NCBI GenBank assembly: GCA_945890735.1 | Contig: CAMDCZ010000007.1 | Span: 1 to 61,798, forward strand | Length of the DNA: 61,798 bases | Reading direction: 5' to 3' | Source: Bordetella parapertussis | Lineage (GTDB): Bacteria; Pseudomonadota; Gammaproteobacteria; Burkholderiales; Burkholderiaceae_C | The notes under the pieces: generated by a model | What the model was told of the DNA's origin: nothing | Databases searched by the model: none | What the model saw: the letters and a program-made list of their open reading frames with translations, nothing else | Translations under genes and position numbers: made by a program | Shown: positions 54,411 to 61,798 of the stretch, in pieces | Position numbering within the stretch: position 1 is the first letter of the stretch | Layout: each line of letters begins with the position of its first letter

Positions 54411-56624
54411 TTAGGAGGCAGTCCTCTGAGCTGACTGAACCCCCTCAACGGCTTTCACCAAAGTCAAAACCTTGTTTAAACGGTTGACATCTTGGAGCTC
54501 AACAGTGAAAGTCATCCAAGCCAACTCCTTATCGGATTGGGTCTTGGCACCAATGACATTCATTTTTTCTTTGGCCAATATTTCTGAAATATCGCGAAGC
54601 AAGCCTTGTCGATCATCGGCAATGACTTGAATATCGACCGGGTAAAGACGCCGATCCAGGCCTCCGCCATCACCCCAAGCGACATCGAGAACTCGGCCCG
54701 AGCTTTTACGTGATAAGGCTTGAAAGTTATGACACTCTACGCGGTGAACAGTAACCCCCCTGCCTCGCGTGACGAATCCTTTCACTTGATCAGGAGGTGC
54801 AGGACGGCAGCACTTGGCCAACTGGGTGAGCAGTGAATCAACACCCACAACCAATACGCCGCCCTTGGACCCAAGCGATTTGGTCGCATGAACTTTTCGC
54901 AAAATGCGTTCGTCTTCTGGTTCTGGCTGCGGAGGCGGACGCAAAAGGAGTTCAAGATGGCGAAGTGCAAATTCATCCTTGCCAACAGCCTCGAACAATT
55001 TGGCAGACGTATCGAAACCCAGGTTTTTCGCCAGCTCCTCAAGTTTGAGTGAGGTTTTCCCCTCTCGCTGGAGGATTTTTTCCACAAGCTCTCGACCGCG
55101 TGCGATCGTCTGTTGCATGGCTTGCGCATTAAACCAAGCCCTGACTTTGGATTTCGCCCTGTTGGTGGCAAGAAAACCCAGCTCCGGATTGAGCCAGTCG
55201 CGTGAAGGGCCACCCTCCTTGATCAGGATGATTTCGACTGTCTGTCCACTTTGCAGTCGAGTAGACAACGGGACCAAGGCACCATCGACTTTGGCGCCTC
55301 GGCAACGATGTCCCAGTTCCGTGTGAACGGTGTATGCAAAATCAACTGGTGTCGCTCTGCTGGGCAGCTCAACAATGGCTGCATCGGGCGTGAGCACAAA
55401 AATCGAATCTTCAGTGCCCCCGCCCGCAGTGGTCTGATGGTGCAGAGAGTGCTCCTCGCTGATGTCTCTTTCCCAAGCCAGCAATTGGCGCAGGAGCGCG
55501 ATTTTTTGAGTTTGATTTTCGGGGGCTGTGAAACCAACATAGCCCTTCACGCCCGCTTCCTTGTAAGCCCAATGGGCAGCGACGCCGTGCTCTGCGTGCT
55601 CATTCATGGCGTGCGTGCGGATTTGAATTTCCAATGTGCGATTTGTTGAATCACGCACAACGGTGTGCAAAGATTGATAGCCATTGGGCTTTGGTCTTGC
55701 TATGTAGTCGTCAAACTGGTCATCAATCGCTTGCATGTGCGCGTGCACCCAAGACAATGCGCTGTAACAATCAGAAACAGAGGCAACGATGATCCGAAAC
55801 GCCCTTAAATCAAGAACTTGGTTGAAGTCCAGAGATTTGCCACGCATTTTTTTAACAATGCTGTAAATGTTTTTGGGTCGACCCAATACACGCGCAGCAA
55901 TACCTTGTTGATCAAGGCCAGATTGCAACTGTTGGATGATGGCGTCAATTTCCGCTTGTCTCTCAGTTCTTTTGGCCTCCAATTTCAATGCAACCTGTTT
56001 GTACACCTCTGGCTCAAGCAGTCGAAAGGCCAAGTCTTCCAGTTCCCATTTGATTTGCCAAATACCCAAACGATTGGCCAATGGGGAAAAAATTCGCAAG
56101 GTTTCACCTGCCATGGCTTCATGGCCCGGTTGTTTGAGACTCGCGACATAGCGCAGAGATTGCAAATGGATAGCGATCAAGAGCAAGATCACCCGTGGGT
56201 CTCTGGAAAAAGCCAGTAACAAACGCCTGACTCTTTCGATCTGAGTCTGATCTGCCGATGTGGACTTCAGACTGGATTGGGCGTGCCGCTGCAATTGAAA
56301 CAGGCGCTGTGTTTCAAAACCTAAGTGCGCTAAATCATCCGAAAAAATTTTGGCTACCAATGCTTTTGGCTTGGTTAAATGGTCAAACGCATAAGCCAAA
56401 TAGACGGCGGCCTGCATGTCTTGCGACCCACCCATCCTGCCAATCAATTGTGATGCACCGTCAGCGTGGGCGATCACTGATTCACCCGTTGGCAAACTCA
56501 ACTGCGCCAAAATGGGCGTCGCAAAATGTCGAGCTGCATCCATTGAATTGATAGGTTCGGTTTGTGCATGTCCGGCCCTGTCCACTTGACTGTCAGAACC
56601 GGGGTTGGATATAGCGTCTGTCAT
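54411..56624 (-). CDS. relA: (p)ppGpp synthetase RelA
   Basis: Ribosome-associated alarmone synthetase of the stringent response. The 737-residue product has a degenerate HD region (residues about 40-150, no HD-type hydrolase motif), so it is probably a synthetase only. The synthetase domain (about 245-370) carries GRPKNIYSIVKKM, PKPNGYQSLHT and EIQIRTHAMNEHAEHG. A TGS domain (FVLTPDAAIVELP) and a C-terminal ACT domain follow. Where E. coli RelA has EFDD and bifunctional Rel/SpoT have RFKD, this protein has QFDD at residues 303-306, nearer the RelA type. Confidence 0.93.
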   Translation of the reverse strand: MTDAISNPGSDSQVDRAGHAQTEPINSMDAARHFATPILAQLSLPTGESVIAHADGASQLIGRMGGSQDMQAAVYLAYAFDHLTKPKALVAKIFSDDLAHLGFETQRLFQLQRHAQSSLKSTSADQTQIERVRRLLLAFSRDPRVILLLIAIHLQSLRYVASLKQPGHEAMAGETLRIFSPLANRLGIWQIKWELEDLAFRLLEPEVYKQVALKLEAKRTERQAEIDAIIQQLQSGLDQQGIAARVLGRPKNIYSIVKKMRGKSLDFNQVLDLRAFRIIVASVSDCYSALSWVHAHMQAIDDQFDDYIARPKPNGYQSLHTVVRDSTNRTLEIQIRTHAMNEHAEHGVAAHWAYKEAGVKGYVGFTAPENQTQKIALLRQLLAWERDISEEHSLHHQTTAGGGTEDSIFVLTPDAAIVELPSRATPVDFAYTVHTELGHRCRGAKVDGALVPLSTRLQSGQTVEIILIKEGGPSRDWLNPELGFLATNRAKSKVRAWFNAQAMQQTIARGRELVEKILQREGKTSLKLEELAKNLGFDTSAKLFEAVGKDEFALRHLELLLRPPPQPEPEDERILRKVHATKSLGSKGGVLVVGVDSLLTQLAKCCRPAPPDQVKGFVTRGRGVTVHRVECHNFQALSRKSSGRVLDVAWGDGGGLDRRLYPVDIQVIADDRQGLLRDISEILAKEKMNVIGAKTQSDKELAWMTFTVELQDVNRLNKVLTLVKAVEGVQSAQRTAS

Positions 56625-56697
56625 TCGTCACCTGCTGATGTAGCCTTAACCTTATTGCACAATGCTTGAATCTACATTGAAAAGAGGCGCATTCAAC

Positions 56698-57480
56698 ATG
56701 ACAGGAAAATTTTTAACCGGTAAAACTGCGCTGATCACTGGCTCGACAAGTGGTATCGGACTGGGTTTGGCCAAAGCGCTTGCGACTTCCGGGGCCAACA
56801 TCGTCTTGAATGGTTTTGGCGACCACAAAGATGCCGAAGCGCAAATCAAGGCACAGGGTGTCCAGGTGATGTTCCATGGCGCAGACATGAGAAGCCCAGC
56901 TGACATTGAAGACATGGTTTTGCAATCACAACGAACCTTCGGTCAGATTGATATCGTTATCAACAATGCGGGCATACAACATGTATCTGCCATTGAGGAT
57001 TTCCCAGTGGATAAGTGGAATGATGTTCTCGCCATCAACTTAAGTAGCGCATTTCACACCACGCGGCTGACATTGCCCGCGATGAGGGCATCTGATTGGG
57101 GTCGCATCATCAATATCGCATCTGTTCATGGACTGATTGGTTCTGCGGATAAATCAGCCTACGTCGCAGCCAAACATGGCATCGTGGGATTGACCAAGGT
57201 AACTGCGCTTGAAACAGCTACCACCGGCATCACGTGCAATGCGATTTGCCCTGGATGGGTGCTGACGCCCATGGTTCAAGCGCAGGTTGACACCAAGTCC
57301 AGGCAGCTTGGCATCTCTGAAGAGGAGGCCAAAAAATTATTGCTGATGGAAAAAGAACCCTCTATGCAATTCACTACGCCTGAAGAGCTCGGTGAATTGG
57401 CATTGTTTTTCTGCTCGCCAGCTGGAAGAAATGTCCGTGGTGTCGCTTGGAACATGGATGGCGGATGGGCGGCGCAGTAG
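56698..57480 (+). CDS. hbdH: 3-hydroxybutyrate dehydrogenase
   Basis: NAD-dependent SDR that oxidises (R)-3-hydroxybutyrate to acetoacetate, the step after PHB depolymerisation. The 260-residue product has TGSTSGIGLGLAKAL, NNAGIQHVSAIEDFP, catalytic serine in IASVHGLIGS, YVAAKHG, and CPGWVLTPMV with QLGISEEEAKKLLLMEKEPS, typical of this subfamily. The ATG at 56698 gives the family N-terminus; the ATG at 56662 adds 12 residues. A TTGCAC sequence lies upstream at 56656-56661. Divergent from relA. Confidence 0.92.
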   Translation: MTGKFLTGKTALITGSTSGIGLGLAKALATSGANIVLNGFGDHKDAEAQIKAQGVQVMFHGADMRSPADIEDMVLQSQRTFGQIDIVINNAGIQHVSAIEDFPVDKWNDVLAINLSSAFHTTRLTLPAMRASDWGRIINIASVHGLIGSADKSAYVAAKHGIVGLTKVTALETATTGITCNAICPGWVLTPMVQAQVDTKSRQLGISEEEAKKLLLMEKEPSMQFTTPEELGELALFFCSPAGRNVRGVAWNMDGGWAAQ

Positions 57481-57589
57481 CACTTTTCTGGACCGCTGTC
57501 TATCACCCAAACGTACGATGGCCGATGTCCCGATTTTCACTTTTATTTTTTGTGATCAAGAATCGTTGCAACTTTGAAAAGACTGATTT

Positions 57590-58048
57590 ATGGTTTGGGC
57601 CATGAAAAAACCAAACACCAATCCTGAATCAGAGGCTTTCGCCGCCCGACTCCGACATGCCATGAAAGAGGCCGGTTTGAAAGCATCCGCAACGCAACTG
57701 GCCGATGCCTTCAATTTGCGGTATTGGGGGGTAGGCATTACCTCCCATGCTGCACGCAACTGGATGATCGGCGTCTCATTGCCAAAGCAAGACAAGCTCA
57801 AGACGCTGGGTGAAGTTTTGCAAATCAGCCCACAAGACTTGCTGTTTGGACCCCGGTCTGAATACCTGGCTGTCAAAGAGTCACCTGAAAACACCCCTTT
57901 GTGCATGGGTGACGCTGAAATGCTTAGACAATTTCTCCAGCTCAACAAGGATCAGAAAAAAATGATCCGTCATGTTGTCAAACTCGCGCTGTTGTATCAA
58001 AACAACCGCAACAATGACCCAGAAGAGCCTGAAACTGAAATCATCTAG
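57590..58048 (+). CDS. Small helix-turn-helix transcriptional regulator
   Basis: A 152-residue protein with an N-terminal phage-repressor-like helix-turn-helix (residues about 15-80, ATQLADAFNLRYWG, then ITSHAARNWMIGVSLPKQDKL, ending LGEVLQISPQDLLFG). The C-terminal part is helical and ends in an acidic tail. It has no sensor or peptidase domain. Neither possible ATG (57590 or 57602) has a strong ribosome-binding site. Its 3' end overlaps the convergent ispF by eight bases. Targets are unknown. Confidence 0.75.
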   Translation: MVWAMKKPNTNPESEAFAARLRHAMKEAGLKASATQLADAFNLRYWGVGITSHAARNWMIGVSLPKQDKLKTLGEVLQISPQDLLFGPRSEYLAVKESPENTPLCMGDAEMLRQFLQLNKDQKKMIRHVVKLALLYQNNRNNDPEEPETEII

Positions 58049-58532
58049 TTCTGTGAATCAAAGCAACTGCTCTGGCTTCAATGGAATGACCCATGCCAAC
58101 AGGACCCAATTTTTCGGCGGTTTTCCCTTTGATATTGATTCGATCGGGGTCAATGTCCAACAAACCTGCAATATGCTGTTGCATGGCGGATTTGTGCCCC
58201 CCCAACTTGGGCGCTTGCGCTATCACGGTGGCATCGATGTTTGCAACAGTCCACCCATCGCCTTGAATTTGCCCATTCACTGTTTTCAATAAAAGAGATG
58301 AGTCAGCACCCGCCCACTGAGTATCGGTATCGGGAAAGTGGCTGCCAATATCACCCAATCCAGCAGCACCCAACAAGGCATCGGTGATTGCATGCAGCAA
58401 GACATCGGCATCCGAATGCCCCAGCAGTCCCCAGTGAAAGGGGATTTCAACGCCGCCGATCAGCAGTTTGCGACCTGGCACCAATGCATGCACATCCCAC
58501 CCTTCTCCCACTCGAAAATCAGTTGGTTTCAT
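58041..58532 (-). CDS. ispF: 2-C-methyl-D-erythritol 2,4-cyclodiphosphate synthase
   Basis: Cyclises CDP-ME-2-phosphate to MEcPP in the MEP isoprenoid pathway. The 163-residue product has GEGWDVHALVPGR with zinc ligands Asp and His, GHSDADVLLHAITDALLGAAGLGDIGSHFPD, and the C-terminal KLGPVGMGHSIEARAVAL. The ATG at 58532 overlaps the ispD 3' end by 14 bases. Confidence 0.96.
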   Translation of the reverse strand: MKPTDFRVGEGWDVHALVPGRKLLIGGVEIPFHWGLLGHSDADVLLHAITDALLGAAGLGDIGSHFPDTDTQWAGADSSLLLKTVNGQIQGDGWTVANIDATVIAQAPKLGGHKSAMQQHIAGLLDIDPDRINIKGKTAEKLGPVGMGHSIEARAVALIHRTR

Positions 58533-59250
58533 TGGAATCAGTCCCCCTGTTGCTTCGGTCTGCCAAGATGGCCTGTGCAAGAACAATGTCCTCAGGGTAA
58601 GTCACTTTGAAATTGAATGAAGCACCGCTGACCAGCTGGGGAGACAGGCCCAAATGTTCAATTGCACTGGATTCGTCAGTGACCAGATGATGCGCCTGAT
58701 TCAATGCATTGAACAATAATTCCAGCCGAAACATTTGAGGCGTCTGAGCCAGCCATTTGTCTTCACGACTCAATGTGGTTTCTACCCGTCCATTGACATG
58801 CAACTTCAAAGTATCGGCCAAAGGTAAAGCCAGCAAACCGCCCACCTCGTCGTGTTGGCAAGCCTGATACAAACGTTGAATCAAAGCAGGGGTGATCAAG
58901 CAGCGCGCTGCATCATGAACCATGACCCAATCTTGGTTACCCGCGCCCATGGATTTCAGGGCAAGCAACCCAGCCAACACTGTTTGTGCACGCGTTGCAC
59001 CACCCGTGTGAAAAACCTTGAAACGCCCCCCCATGGCATGCCTGACTGCATCACGCATGTGGACATCATCGGGTGCAACCACAGTGACGCCCATTCCCAA
59101 CTCAGGCACTGACTCGAACGCACGCAAAGTGTGCGCAACCAATGGCACACCAGCCAGCGGAAAATACTGCTTAGGTATACCCAAGCCCATGCGACTGCCG
59201 GTGCCGGCGCACGGCACCAGGGCATGAAAAACAGGTGATTGAAGGCTCAT
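58519..59250 (-). CDS. ispD: 2-C-methyl-D-erythritol 4-phosphate cytidylyltransferase
   Basis: Transfers CMP from CTP to MEP. The 243-residue product has the nucleotide-binding loop VPCAGTGSRMGLGIPKQYFPLAG, DWVMVHDAARCLI, and the conserved aspartate/lysine region TDESSAIEHLG plus the C-terminal NFKVTYPEDIVLA. The ATG at 59250 has no Shine-Dalgarno sequence; it abuts a TATAAA sequence, so initiation may be unusual or start slightly downstream. Divergent from mfd. Confidence 0.95.
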   Translation of the reverse strand: MSLQSPVFHALVPCAGTGSRMGLGIPKQYFPLAGVPLVAHTLRAFESVPELGMGVTVVAPDDVHMRDAVRHAMGGRFKVFHTGGATRAQTVLAGLLALKSMGAGNQDWVMVHDAARCLITPALIQRLYQACQHDEVGGLLALPLADTLKLHVNGRVETTLSREDKWLAQTPQMFRLELLFNALNQAHHLVTDESSAIEHLGLSPQLVSGASFNFKVTYPEDIVLAQAILADRSNRGTDSNETN

Positions 59251-59298
59251 TTATAGGGAAACATTTCGCTTGTCGCTACCGATATCTTGGTTGCATTC

Positions 59299-59350
59299 TA
59301 AAATGATGACATCACACCCCCGTTTGCATGCATTCGGGGGTTTTTGTCAT
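59299..59350 (+). promoter_or_regulatory. mfd promoter element and terminator-like leader hairpin
   Basis: TAAAAT (59299-59304) is a candidate -10. It is followed at once by a hairpin CCCCCG (59317-59322) / CGGGGG (59335-59340) and five T residues (59341-59345), an intrinsic terminator in the plus direction. An outer stem ATGACA (59306-59311) / TGTCAT (59345-59350) encloses it. No plus-strand gene lies upstream within 1.2 kb, so the terminator sits inside the mfd leader, suggesting attenuation or a very short RNA. Confidence 0.5.
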
Positions 59351-59369
59351 GCCAGTTGACCGTTGATTC

Positions 59370-61798
59370 ATGCTGCTTCCAAAGCTCTCCCCATCTCACA
59401 AATTCACGGTGGCTCGACCACCCGGCTCTGCCGACGCCTTGTTCATCGCCAAACTGGTTGAGCAGCAGAAAAAACAGGGGAACCGAATCGCTGTCATCAC
59501 TGCAGATGCATTTGATACTCAACGGCTTTTTGAAGAAGTCACCTTTTTTGAGAACGATGCTCGCTGTGTGATCTTCCCGGACTGGGAAACCTTGCCTTAC
59601 GACACATTTTCACCCCATCAAGATTTGATCAGCGAGCGGCTATCAACGCTTTGGAGTGTTCTCCAAGGCAATGCAGATATTGTTTTGATGCCAGCCACCA
59701 CCGCACTGTACAAATTAGCACCGCCTTCGTTTTTGGCAGCCTACACATTTGAGTTCAAGGTCAAACAAAAGCTCAACGAATCCAAACTCAAAGCCCAATT
59801 GACCATGGCTGGTTACAGCCACGTATCTCAGGTCGTCAGTCCTGGGGAATACACCGTCAGAGGTGGTTTGATTGACATCTTTCCGATGGGTTCCTTGGTA
59901 CCTTACCGGGTTGACTTGTTCGATGAAGAAATAGACTCGATTCGCACTTTTGACCCTGACAGTCAACGCAGTCTCTATCCAGTTCCAGAAGTGCGATTGC
60001 TTCCTGGTCGGGAATTTCCGATGGATGAAAAGTCACGCACATTGTTCAGAGCGAGATGGCGCGAAATGCTCGAAGGTGACCCGACTCGAAATCGCATTTA
60101 CAAAGACATGGGCAATGGTGTGGCGACCGCTGGCATCGAATACTATTTGCCATTGTTTTTTGAAGATACTGCCACCGTTTTCGATTACTTAGGTAACCAT
60201 TCAGTGATCGTGTTGCATGGCGATCCCGATCCAGCCATGCACAGGTTTTCCCAAGATGCACAAGAACGCTACCGATTGGCGCAAGGCGATCCTGACAGAC
60301 CGGTTTTGAAGCCCGAGCATTTGTTTTTAAATGCCGAGCAATTTCATTCCAAAATTCAGTCACATCCCTGTGTCTCCATTCGCGACTCCACTGCAGTCCA
60401 ACCTGTCGACTGGGCATCACCGTTACCCAATTTGACTGTTGAGCGCGCCACGGATGAACCCTTGGAACGGCTCAAAACCAGGCATCAGACAAGCCACTTA
60501 AAGACATTGGTATTGGCTGATACACCCGGCCGCTGCGAAAGTCTGCTGGACTTCTTGCGAACCGGTGGCATCCAGCCCATGGTGGCAGATGATTTATCGG
60601 CTTTTTTGCAAAGTGATCAGCCATGGGGACTGGCCGTCGGTGGGCTTCACACTGGCTTTTCCTGGCAGGAAGCAGGCATTGACTTCGTCACCGAGACCGA
60701 AATTTTCTCCTCCAGCCCATTGGTGAGAAAGCGGAAAAAACAAGCTGAAGTCAGTGATGTCGCATCACTCATCCGAGACTTGTCTGAATTGCAAGTTGGT
60801 GATCCAGTGGTCCATACCGCACATGGGATTGGTCGATACCGCGGACTGATCAACATGGCCATCGGTCACAGCAGCGATCAAAAAGACACCGAGCTTTTGC
60901 AAGAATTTTTGCACATTGAATACGCAGATGAAGCAAGCTTGTATGTGCCTGTCAGTCAATTGCATTTGATCAGCCGTTACAACGGTGTCAGTCCAGATCA
61001 GGCGCCATTGCACAAACTCGGCACAGGCCAATGGGACAAGGCAAAACGACGAGCTGCGGAACAAGTCAGAGACGCGGCCGCAGAACTGTTGAATATTTAC
61101 GCCCGAAGGGCTGCAAGACAGGGGCATGCATTCAAATACACCGCGCAGGATTATGAAGTTTTCTCAAATGACTTCGGCTTTGATGAGACAGCGGATCAAC
61201 GCGCAGCCATCCATGCGGTGATTCAAGACATGATCAGTCCAAGACCAATGGATCGTTTGGTGTGCGGCGATGTGGGATTTGGCAAAACAGAAGTTGCTTT
61301 GCGGGCGGCTTTCATTGCCGTCATGGGCGGCAAACAGGTGGCCATCCTCGCCCCCACGACTCTGCTGGCTGAGCAACATTTTCAGACGCTGACAGACAGG
61401 TTTGCAAAGTGGCCAGTGCGAATTGCTGAAATGAGTCGCTTTAGATCACCCAAAGAGGTGAAAACAGCCATTGACGGACTACAGCAGGGCAACGTTGATA
61501 TCGTTGTAGGGACACACAAACTCTTGAGTGAATCCGTGAAATACAAGGATTTAGGTTTGTTGATCATTGATGAAGAACACCGATTTGGTGTGCGGCACAA
61601 GGAGGCCCTCAAAGCCATTCGCGCTGAAGTCGATGTACTCACATTAACCGCAACACCTATTCCAAGAACATTGGGTATGGCCTTGGAAGGTCTTCGCGAC
61701 TTGAGTGTGATTGCAACAGCCCCACAGCGCCGGCTGTCGATCAAAACTTTCGTGCGAACTGAAGACAACGGCGTCATCAGAGAAGCCATACTGCGTGA
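59370..61798 (+). CDS. mfd: Transcription-repair coupling factor Mfd, partial at the right edge
   Basis: ATP-dependent translocase that removes stalled RNA polymerase and recruits UvrA. About 809 codons are present. The N-terminal UvrB-like part includes FPDWETLPYDTFSPHQDLISERL, then the RNA-polymerase-interacting region (VGDPVVHTAHGIGRYRGL, about residues 475-490), then the helicase domain with Walker A CGDVGFGKTEVALRAA, DEEHRFGV, and TATPIPRTL. The ATG at 59370 begins MLLPKLSPSHKF. The remainder of the second RecA domain and the D7 domain lie beyond the window. Confidence 0.95.
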   Translation, partial: MLLPKLSPSHKFTVARPPGSADALFIAKLVEQQKKQGNRIAVITADAFDTQRLFEEVTFFENDARCVIFPDWETLPYDTFSPHQDLISERLSTLWSVLQGNADIVLMPATTALYKLAPPSFLAAYTFEFKVKQKLNESKLKAQLTMAGYSHVSQVVSPGEYTVRGGLIDIFPMGSLVPYRVDLFDEEIDSIRTFDPDSQRSLYPVPEVRLLPGREFPMDEKSRTLFRARWREMLEGDPTRNRIYKDMGNGVATAGIEYYLPLFFEDTATVFDYLGNHSVIVLHGDPDPAMHRFSQDAQERYRLAQGDPDRPVLKPEHLFLNAEQFHSKIQSHPCVSIRDSTAVQPVDWASPLPNLTVERATDEPLERLKTRHQTSHLKTLVLADTPGRCESLLDFLRTGGIQPMVADDLSAFLQSDQPWGLAVGGLHTGFSWQEAGIDFVTETEIFSSSPLVRKRKKQAEVSDVASLIRDLSELQVGDPVVHTAHGIGRYRGLINMAIGHSSDQKDTELLQEFLHIEYADEASLYVPVSQLHLISRYNGVSPDQAPLHKLGTGQWDKAKRRAAEQVRDAAAELLNIYARRAARQGHAFKYTAQDYEVFSNDFGFDETADQRAAIHAVIQDMISPRPMDRLVCGDVGFGKTEVALRAAFIAVMGGKQVAILAPTTLLAEQHFQTLTDRFAKWPVRIAEMSRFRSPKEVKTAIDGLQQGNVDIVVGTHKLLSESVKYKDLGLLIIDEEHRFGVRHKEALKAIRAEVDVLTLTATPIPRTLGMALEGLRDLSVIATAPQRRLSIKTFVRTEDNGVIREAILR

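Overview
This window is core chromosome of a Gram-negative betaproteobacterium, most likely order Burkholderiales and close to Comamonadaceae. The evidence is the gene orders rpsB-tsf-pyrH-frr-(uppS)-cdsA-dxr-rseP-bamA-skp-lpxD-fabZ-lpxA-lpxB-rnhB, rlmE-ftsH-folP-glmM-ppk, iscR-iscS-iscU-iscA-hscB-hscA and mfd/ispD-ispF, the polyhydroxybutyrate (PHB) genes, and the character of the proteins. Base composition looks near half G+C by eye (not computed). I see no insertion sequence, prophage, integrase, CRISPR array, toxin or defence island. Coding density is very high and many genes overlap by 1-14 bases.

Layout. 1-4550 (minus): iron-sulphur assembly operon from iscR, with a clear IscR operator, to hscA, which runs off the left edge. 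4590-10752: uvrB (minus), then an aromatic aminotransferase, a haloacid-dehalogenase-type hydrolase, PHB depolymerase and a soluble RnfB-like ferredoxin protein (plus). 10756-20376 (minus): a tight six-gene run, Orn/Lys/Arg decarboxylase - methylmalonyl-CoA mutase - MeaB - propionyl-CoA carboxylase beta and alpha - VOC/epimerase-like protein. It gives a propionyl-CoA to succinyl-CoA route. 20458-20773: tRNA-Ser, a strong hairpin and a 48-residue lipoprotein gene. 20899-28945: ppk, glmM, folP, ftsH, rlmE (minus), yhbY (plus), greA (minus). 28969-33512: carAB with a structured leader. 33540-47797: the translation / isoprenoid / outer-membrane biogenesis cluster, which lacks uppS between frr and cdsA. 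47898-52256: a DadA-like oxidase, an SDR, RNase R and tRNA-Leu. 52319-57480: rimO, phaR, tRNA-Val, relA and 3-hydroxybutyrate dehydrogenase. 57590-61798: a small HTH regulator, ispF, ispD and mfd, which is cut at the right edge.

How the genes work together. The PHB genes are scattered but connected: phaZ with a PhaR-type dyad at its promoter, phaR, and 3-hydroxybutyrate dehydrogenase for using released monomers. Stringent response (relA) and polyphosphate (ppk) genes are also present. Envelope genes (lpxA/B/D, bamA, skp, rseP, cdsA) are transcribed with those for ribosome and nucleotide functions.

The items most worth a second look are small: missing uppS, rnr without a canonical start codon next to tRNA-Leu, structured leaders before carA, rpsB and mfd, the decarboxylase leading the methylmalonyl operon, and phaZ overlapping an RnfB-like gene. 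I found no evidence of a wholly new multi-gene system. No intergenic stretch exceeds 300 bases.
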